Part shown: piece by piece, positions 59,631-64,000 of the stretch | Layout: every line of letters begins with the position of its first letter | Numbering within the stretch: position 1 is the stretch's first letter | NCBI RefSeq assembly: GCF_037201815.1 | Contig: NZ_CP147407.1 | Span: 868,001 to 932,000, forward strand | DNA: 64,000 bases | DNA from: Metabacillus sp. FJAT-52054 | GTDB taxonomy: Bacteria; Bacillota; Bacilli; Bacillales; Bacillaceae | Direction: 5' to 3' | Notes under the pieces: model-generated | Database searches by the model: none | Seen by the model: the letters and a program-made list of their open reading frames with translations, nothing else | What the model was told of the DNA's origin: nothing | Translations under genes and position numbers: made by a program

Positions 59631-61379
59631 ATGAACTGGACACAAAGCTATGAGCGCTGGAAAAACCAAACCAATCTTGACCCTGAATTATTGGATCTGC
59701 TAGTCAGTTTCAAAGATGATGAAAAACAGCTGGAGGATTGCTTCTACAAGGATCTTGAGTTTGGTACAGGCGGTATGCGCGGAGAAATCGGACCGGGCAC
59801 AAACCGGATGAACATTTATACAGTTCGAAAAGCTTCCGAAGGCTTGGCAAAATACATAGAATCTTTCGGTGAGGAAGCGAAAAAGAGAGGCGTGGCGATC
59901 GCGTATGATTCCCGTCACAAATCTCCTGAGTTTGCGATGGAAGCAGCGAAAACGCTTGCGACACATGGTATTCAAACATACGTATTCGATGAACTTCGTC
60001 CTACTCCTGAGCTGAGCTTCGCGGTTCGCGAATTGAATGCTTTTTCAGGAATCGTTTTAACGGCAAGCCACAACCCTCCTGAATACAATGGCTACAAAGT
60101 ATACGGCGAAGATGGCGGTCAGCTTCCTCCTGCTGCGGCAGATGAAGTCATTTCAAAGGTAAATGAGCTTGAGGACGAGCTATCCATTGAGGTAAAGGAT
60201 GAAGCAAGTCTGAAGGAAGCCGGGTTAATCAAAATCATCGGTGATGAAATCGATGAGAAATATACGCAAAAGCTGACATCTATTTCTGTGAATCCTGAGC
60301 TTTCCAAAGAGGTAGACGTGAAGGTCGTTTTCACACCCCTTCACGGAACGGCGAACAAGCCGGTGCGCCGCGGACTCGCTGCACTTGGATATGAAAATGT
60401 AATAGTCGTGAAGGAGCAGGAGCTTCCTGATCCGAACTTTTCAACGGTTAAGTCTCCTAACCCGGAAGAGCATGCGGCATTTGAATTGGCGATCCGCGAT
60501 GGAGAAGCAGCGGGAGCTGACATCCTGATTGCAACTGATCCGGATGCAGACCGCCTTGGGATTGCTGTTAAAAACGAAGCGGATGAATACGTCGTTTTGA
60601 CAGGAAATCAAACGGGTGCGATTCTGCTTCACTACTTGCTGTCCGAGAAAAAAGCAAAAGGCATCCTTCCGGACAACGGCATTGTGCTGAAAACAATCGT
60701 TACGTCAGAAATTGGCCGGGAAGTTGCATCTTCCTTCAATCTTGAAACGGTCGATACTCTTACCGGGTTCAAATTTATCGGGGAAAAAATCCGTGAATAC
60801 GAAGAGTCCGGCCAGTATACGTTCCAGTTTGGCTATGAGGAAAGCTATGGCTATTTAATCGGTGATTTTGCACGAGATAAAGATGCGATTCAAGCTGCAT
60901 TGCTAGCTGTTGAAGTATGTGCTTTCTATAAAAAGAAAGGTATGACGCTGTATCAGGGTCTGCTTGAGATTTTCGCACAATACGGATACTTTAAAGAAGG
61001 CTTGAAATCCTTAACGCTGAAAGGAAAAGAAGGTGCTGAGCAGATTCAGGACATCCTTGCTGCCTTCCGTTCAAACCCTCCTGCTGAAATCGCCGGCAAA
61101 AAGGTAACCATTGTTGAGGATTACAAAACCAGTGAAAGACAGCTGAACGTCTCCGGAGAAAAAGAAGAAATCGATCTTCCAAAATCCAACGTCTTGAAAT
61201 ATTTCCTTGAAGATGGCACATGGTTCTGCCTGCGTCCATCCGGTACGGAGCCGAAAATCAAATTCTACTTCGCTGTCAAAGGCACATCCCTTGAGGATGC
61301 CGAGCAGCGCCTTGCGCATGTTGAAAAGTCCGTAATGGAAGCGGTAGAAGAGATTATTACGAATAAAGCAGGCAAGTAA
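59631..61379 (+). CDS. pgcA: Phosphoglucomutase (alpha-D-phosphohexomutase family)
   Basis: A 582-residue enzyme interconverting glucose-6- and glucose-1-phosphate, the start of UDP-glucose and teichoic-acid glycolipid synthesis. It matches B. subtilis PgcA (YhxB) nearly throughout: [31 protein letters not shown] with the phosphorylated Ser, [11 protein letters not shown] binding Mg, [12 protein letters not shown] for sugar and [13 protein letters not shown] for phosphate. ATG at 59631 is six bases from AGGAGG; ATG at 59628 is too close. It follows glpD as in B. subtilis. Confidence 0.95.
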   Translation: MNWTQSYERWKNQTNLDPELLDLLVSFKDDEKQLEDCFYKDLEFGTGGMRGEIGPGTNRMNIYTVRKASEGLAKYIESFGEEAKKRGVAIAYDSRHKSPEFAMEAAKTLATHGIQTYVFDELRPTPELSFAVRELNAFSGIVLTASHNPPEYNGYKVYGEDGGQLPPAAADEVISKVNELEDELSIEVKDEASLKEAGLIKIIGDEIDEKYTQKLTSISVNPELSKEVDVKVVFTPLHGTANKPVRRGLAALGYENVIVVKEQELPDPNFSTVKSPNPEEHAAFELAIRDGEAAGADILIATDPDADRLGIAVKNEADEYVVLTGNQTGAILLHYLLSEKKAKGILPDNGIVLKTIVTSEIGREVASSFNLETVDTLTGFKFIGEKIREYEESGQYTFQFGYEESYGYLIGDFARDKDAIQAALLAVEVCAFYKKKGMTLYQGLLEIFAQYGYFKEGLKSLTLKGKEGAEQIQDILAAFRSNPPAEIAGKKVTIVEDYKTSERQLNVSGEKEEIDLPKSNVLKYFLEDGTWFCLRPSGTEPKIKFYFAVKGTSLEDAEQRLAHVEKSVMEAVEEIITNKAGK

Positions 61380-61387
61380 TAAAGCAC

Positions 61388-61420
61388 AAAAAACGCTTGG
61401 ATTGAATCCAAGCGTTTTTT
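61388..61420 (+). terminator. Terminator after pgcA
   Basis: AAAACGCTTGGAT pairs perfectly with ATCCAAGCGTTTT, then T. Confidence 0.93.
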
Positions 61421-61635
61421 GTGTGGGGTTTATCTGGTTGCAGTGGCGGCGGCTAGGTGCCAGTCCCGTCATTCTTCACCGCATCGGGGGAAAGAGACCA
61501 TGTCCGATGAGCCCTTATGCCCCAACGGTTTCCAGGATCGGTGCCGGAGATTTTGTACGGTAAAATTTATGGGGAAAGGCACCATATCACGCGGTCATCC
61601 CAACGCCAGCCCACCGTCGCCCAATCTGCAATCCA

Positions 61636-62028
61636 TTACTCCCCCTGCGAAGGACACGCAGCTTCCATCAGTCTCTCCAAATCCTGGTCCATAATGAACA
61701 TCTCAATGCGTTCACCGGTTTTCGTGCTGATATCGCTATGGCTGGACAGTACTTTGCAGCCTGTCAGGCCTTCGATGATTTCTTCGTATTTTGCACTGTA
61801 CATTTCTCTGAGCAGCTGTCTCATATGCTTTACGAGCTTTCGGCCGTCGTCCCGTTCCACAAGGTGCTTTTCCTCAACTGTCAGGACGCCTTTGAATCTG
61901 GTAATGACCATGTCTCTCATAATATACGTTTTGGCTTCCTGAGGTCCTCGGCCGATCAGCTCGCGCTGAAATTTAATTAATGCTTCGCTTACGTCTGCTT
62001 CCAGCTTCTTTTTCGTTGTATAAGGCAA
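61636..62028 (-). CDS. DUF2294 family protein
   Basis: A 130-residue soluble protein with the DUF2294 pattern: GRGPQEAKTYIMRDMVITRFKGVLTVEEKHL, then LTGCKVLSSHSDISTKTGERIEMFIMD. The family is common in Bacillus and other Firmicutes and its function is unproven. TTG at 62028 has GGAGG eight bases upstream; the ATG at 62043 contains that site and lacks its own. The 255 bases between pgcA and its stop codon hold nothing recognisable after the pgcA terminator, and no hairpin with a T-run for this gene was seen. Confidence 0.8.
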   Translation of the reverse strand: MPYTTKKKLEADVSEALIKFQRELIGRGPQEAKTYIMRDMVITRFKGVLTVEEKHLVERDDGRKLVKHMRQLLREMYSAKYEEIIEGLTGCKVLSSHSDISTKTGERIEMFIMDQDLERLMEAACPSQGE

Positions 62029-62202
62029 ACCGATGTCCTCCATTAACCCGATTTATTTCCAGCTAATCTTAATCATGGGGAAAAAGTTTGTCAACAGGAG
62101 AAAAGAGGAGAAATAATGTGAAAAAGTGAACTCAGAATAATAAAATGGCAGATTAAGAGTGAATATGAGTAAATATGCTTAAATTTAGATATTAAAAGGG
62201 TA

Positions 62203-62231
62203 TTTACTTTATAGAGCGGCAGGATTAAAAT
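62203..62231 (+). promoter_or_regulatory. Promoter of the kdp operon
   Basis: TTTACT, 17 bp and TAAAAT, ending about 20 bases before the riboswitch. Confidence 0.6.
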
Positions 62232-62251
62232 AAATCTCGTAAGAAACAATT

Positions 62252-62383
62252 AAAGACGGCTTAGTCCCTGGTACACAGGGAACGGAGGAACCAATTTTTT
62301 GGGGTTAATTCTGCAGCAGCAGAAAGGATGAGAAACTCTTTCGCCATCCTACCCGTCAGCTAACTTCGTCGGCTAAAGCGAAG
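62252..62383 (+). promoter_or_regulatory. ydaO-type c-di-AMP riboswitch of kdp
   Basis: Conserved ydaO pieces occur in order: GCTTAGTCCCTGG, CAGGGAACGGAGGAACCAA, TTTTTTGGGGTTAATT, GCAGCAGCAGAAAGGATGAG, CATCCTACCCGTCAGCTAAC and TTCGTCGGCTAA. The following GGAGGTC/GACC hairpin and TTTTTTT (62411-62417) look like a terminator. c-di-AMP, high when potassium is plentiful, should switch kdp off. Confidence 0.92.
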
Positions 62384-62784
62384 GAGGTCCATGACCGCCT
62401 TAAAAGGGTGTTTTTTTATGGAGTTTTTTAATAAACTCTGCAAAAAACCTCTTCATTCCGCTGGTCTTTTTATTTTGCTTACAAACTGAACATGTGAATG
62501 GATAAGTGAAAAAGTCTGGGGGACTGGACGTAAAGGAAGCTTCTGGCTTGCTGGACGTAACGTAGACCAATGAGTACTTTTTCTCCGAATAAACAAATCT
62601 TGGCTTGCCCTGTAAAACAGGTGCCTGAGCTTACTTAAGATTTGTCCGGGGAAGGAGTAAGCATTGGTCTATTTTTTGTTTTCAGGATTGCTCCATCCTT
62701 GGGAGGGATCGGTCAGGAGGGCTAACAGCGGAGGCAGCCGCCTTCCTGCTTTTCATTCACCGAACTCAATTTGGGAGGTCGCGT
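62384..62784 (+). other. kdp leader between riboswitch and first small ORF
   Basis: About 400 bases. They hold the riboswitch terminator T-run (62411-62417), a direct repeat CTGGACGTAA (62524 and 62551), a long hairpin ending in TTTTTT (62563-62677) and then about 100 bases before the ribosome site TGGGAGGTC. A 63-codon open frame from 62664 starts inside the hairpin and looks spurious. Confidence 0.5.
62563..62677 (+). ncRNA. Unassigned structured leader element with terminator-like end
   Basis: Nested complementary segments: TAGACCAATG (62563) with CATTGGTCTA (62662), AGTACTTTTTCTCC with GGAAGGAGTAAG (imperfect), AACAAATCTT (62592) with AAGATTTGT (62637), and an apical CCCTG-TAAAA-CAGG. 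TTTTTT follows the outer stem. It matches no riboswitch I recognise. It lies downstream of the c-di-AMP riboswitch and upstream of kdp. Confidence 0.5.
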
Positions 62785-62874
62785 ATGGACATTGCAGCGA
62801 TAGGGATCGCCGTTATCTGCTTCGGTCTGTTTTACGGATTTATCGTATTCTGTGAAAAAGTAATAAAAGAATAG
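62785..62874 (+). CDS. 29-residue membrane peptide upstream of kdpF
   Basis: ATG at 62785 behind TTGGGAGGTC opens MDIAAIGIAVICFGLFYGFI and nine more residues: one hydrophobic helix of about 20 residues and a charged tail (CEKVIKE). The stop codon is 12 bases before the kdpF start. Size and place suggest a second small subunit or a translational leader for the Kdp ATPase; short hydrophobic ORFs occur just before kdpF in other Gram-positive bacteria. I know no assigned function. Confidence 0.65.
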   Translation: MDIAAIGIAVICFGLFYGFIVFCEKVIKE

Positions 62875-62885
62875 GAGTGGCGGAT

Positions 62886-62963
62886 ATGATCTTTTTATTA
62901 ATCCTCGTACTTGGTTTGTCAGCATATTTAATTGATGCCCTTATTCATCCTGAAAAATATTAA
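62886..62963 (+). CDS. kdpF: KdpF, small subunit of the potassium-transporting ATPase
   Basis: A 25-residue single-helix peptide (MIFLLILVLGLSAYLIDALI then HPEKY) whose end HPEKY is typical of KdpF (compare NPEKF/NAEAF). It stabilises the KdpABC complex in the membrane. ATG at 62886 follows GGAGTGG, and kdpA starts 24 bases later. Confidence 0.85.
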   Translation: MIFLLILVLGLSAYLIDALIHPEKY

Positions 62964-62986
62964 TTCGAATGCCGGAGGAGAAAAAC

Positions 62987-64000
62987 ATGGATTTTGTTCA
63001 AATGGGAATTGTCCTGCTGCTTGTTGTGCTGCTGGCTATTCCGATGGGGAAATATATTGCACGCGCCTTTTCGCTGGAAGAGACGAAGCTGGACCGGGTG
63101 TTCGGCTTTGAGAAAATCATATATAAGTTATCCGGAATAAAGCTTTCATCTATGACTTGGAAGCAATATGCGATTGCCGCTTTGCTTTTCAACATTGTGA
63201 TGTTTGCCATCACCTATCTTGTTGTTAGACTGCAGCACGTTCTGCCGGGAAACCCGAGCGGAATTGCAGCGATGGACCCGTTTTTATCCTTTAATACGAT
63301 TTCAAGCTTTTTAACAAATACGAACCTTCAGCACTACAGCGGCGAGTCAGGATTATCCTACCTGTCACAGATGATGGTTATTATGTATTTAATGTTTACG
63401 ACGCCTGCTACAGGGCTTGCCATCTGTATCGCATTCTTTAGAGGCCTGACAGGGCAAAAGAGCATGGGGAACTTTTATGTAGACTTGGTTCGTGCTCATA
63501 CCCGTATCCTGATTCCGCTGTCAATCGTTGTCGGTCTTGTTTTAGTCAGCCAGGGTGTTCCGCAAACGCTAAGCGGTACAGTAAATGCCGAAACACTTGA
63601 AGGCGCCCAGCAGCAAATTGCCCGCGGTCCTGTTGCGGCACTAGAATCGATTAAGCATTTAGGAACAAACGGCGGAGGATTTTTTGGAGTCAACTCTGCC
63701 CATCCATTTGAAAACCCGAATCCATTTACAAACGTTTTAGAAATTCTTTCGATGTTCCTGATTCCGGCTTCTTTGCCATTTGCCTTTGGACATATGGCGA
63801 AAAGCCGCAAGCAGGGGTGGATCCTGTTCAGCTCAATGGGCATCATTTTCCTAGCCTTCCTAGCTGCCGCCTATTTTGCTGAAAGTAACGGAAACCCAGC
63901 GCTTGCAAACATCGGGATTTCCCAGGGAAACGGAAGCATGGAGGGGAAAGAGGTCCGATTTGGAATTGCCCAAAGTGCCCTGTTTACCACGGTAACAACG
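62987..64000 (+). CDS. kdpA: KdpA, potassium-binding subunit of Kdp ATPase (truncated by window end)
   Basis: The first 338 residues of a protein usually near 555 aa; the frame is open to the last base. KdpA is the channel-like subunit related to Trk/Ktr transporters. The first membrane helix, SFNTISSFLTNTNLQHYSGESGLSY and the selectivity-filter-like TNGGGFFGVNSAHPFENPNP are clear. ATG at 62987 follows GCCGGAGGAG. Together with KdpF and presumably kdpB and kdpC beyond the window it forms the high-affinity potassium pump, here under c-di-AMP riboswitch control. Confidence 0.95.
   Translation, partial: MDFVQMGIVLLLVVLLAIPMGKYIARAFSLEETKLDRVFGFEKIIYKLSGIKLSSMTWKQYAIAALLFNIVMFAITYLVVRLQHVLPGNPSGIAAMDPFLSFNTISSFLTNTNLQHYSGESGLSYLSQMMVIMYLMFTTPATGLAICIAFFRGLTGQKSMGNFYVDLVRAHTRILIPLSIVVGLVLVSQGVPQTLSGTVNAETLEGAQQQIARGPVAALESIKHLGTNGGGFFGVNSAHPFENPNPFTNVLEILSMFLIPASLPFAFGHMAKSRKQGWILFSSMGIIFLAFLAAAYFAESNGNPALANIGISQGNGSMEGKEVRFGIAQSALFTTVTT

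Noticed and set aside
62563..62677. T-box riboswitch
   Set aside because: No TGGNACCGCG-type T-box sequence or specifier loop, and the downstream operon is for potassium uptake.
62664..62855. 63-codon frame in the kdp leader
   Set aside because: Starts inside a terminator-like hairpin and overlaps the better-supported 29-codon ORF in another frame.

Overview
The window comes from a spore-forming member of the Bacillaceae with moderate GC. The evidence is a yhbH sporulation gene, a gerA-type germinant-receptor operon, CodY, CcpA, MhqR and sigma-B type sites, SAM and c-di-AMP riboswitches, TTG/GTG starts behind strong GGAGG sites, and a gene order yhcT-yhcU ... yhcV-yhcW-yhcX-glpP-glpF-glpK-glpD-pgcA that I recognise from Bacillus subtilis. 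The species cannot be named from the sequence alone. Domain and family calls are my own reading; nothing was searched.

Layout. 0-1.7 kb: a small hydrophilic protein and yhbH. 1.8-7.9 kb: a ketodeoxygluconate locus (sugar isomerase-like protein, kdgK, MFS transporter, KDPG aldolase), then a LacI-type regulator coupled to a hexulose-phosphate synthase/isomerase pair (hxlA-hxlB). 7.9-10.3 kb: an amino-acid ABC transporter behind a near-perfect CodY box. 10.4-17 kb: ydaG, azoR with an MhqR operator, yuiD, an APC permease with CodY-like boxes, a DUF3889 protein, a GNAT gene broken by one stop codon, and a SAM-riboswitch-controlled NhaC-family transporter (metT). 17.1-18.3 kb: a large intergenic repeat field. 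18.7-24.1 kb: a membrane acyltransferase and, on the minus strand, a ger operon (A-C-B plus two small membrane proteins).

24.6-26.4 kb holds the most unusual pair: a stand-alone cobalamin-binding protein with both motifs of CarH-type light sensors, overlapping a kinase-like ATPase whose phospho-accepting histidine is replaced by threonine. 26.4-28.6 kb: an ABC-F ATPase behind a promoter, a 44-codon leader peptide and a terminator, laid out like antibiotic-induced attenuation. 28.8-33.6 kb: a DUF4181 protein, a second KAS II, lrgAB, a CMD-family protein and a LysR regulator. 33.7-35.2 kb: a complete IS1595-family element with matching ends, an 8-bp target duplication and a small membrane passenger gene. 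35.5-39.7 kb: flavin reductase, secreted M14-like hydrolase, chemoreceptor and quinone reductase.

39.7-51 kb carries two alpha-glucan blocks: a secreted GH31 glucosidase with a GH66 dextranase-like protein, and a LacI/MalR-type regulator with malL. LacI/CcpA-type operator cores lie in both control regions, so the blocks may be co-regulated for isomalto-oligosaccharide or dextran use. 51-61.4 kb: yhcV-W-X and the glycerol regulon, in which the glpFK and glpD leaders each carry a terminator preceded by the same 13-nt purine motif, the likely GlpP target. 61.6-64 kb: a DUF2294 protein and the start of kdp (promoter, c-di-AMP riboswitch, an unexplained long hairpin, a 29-codon ORF, kdpF, truncated kdpA).

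Three intergenic stretches (17.1-18.3, 46.9-47.2 and 59.3-59.4 kb) contain repeats built on a 21-bp unit. The two larger loci share a 102-bp super-unit (four 21-mers plus one 18-mer) although their core sequences differ.
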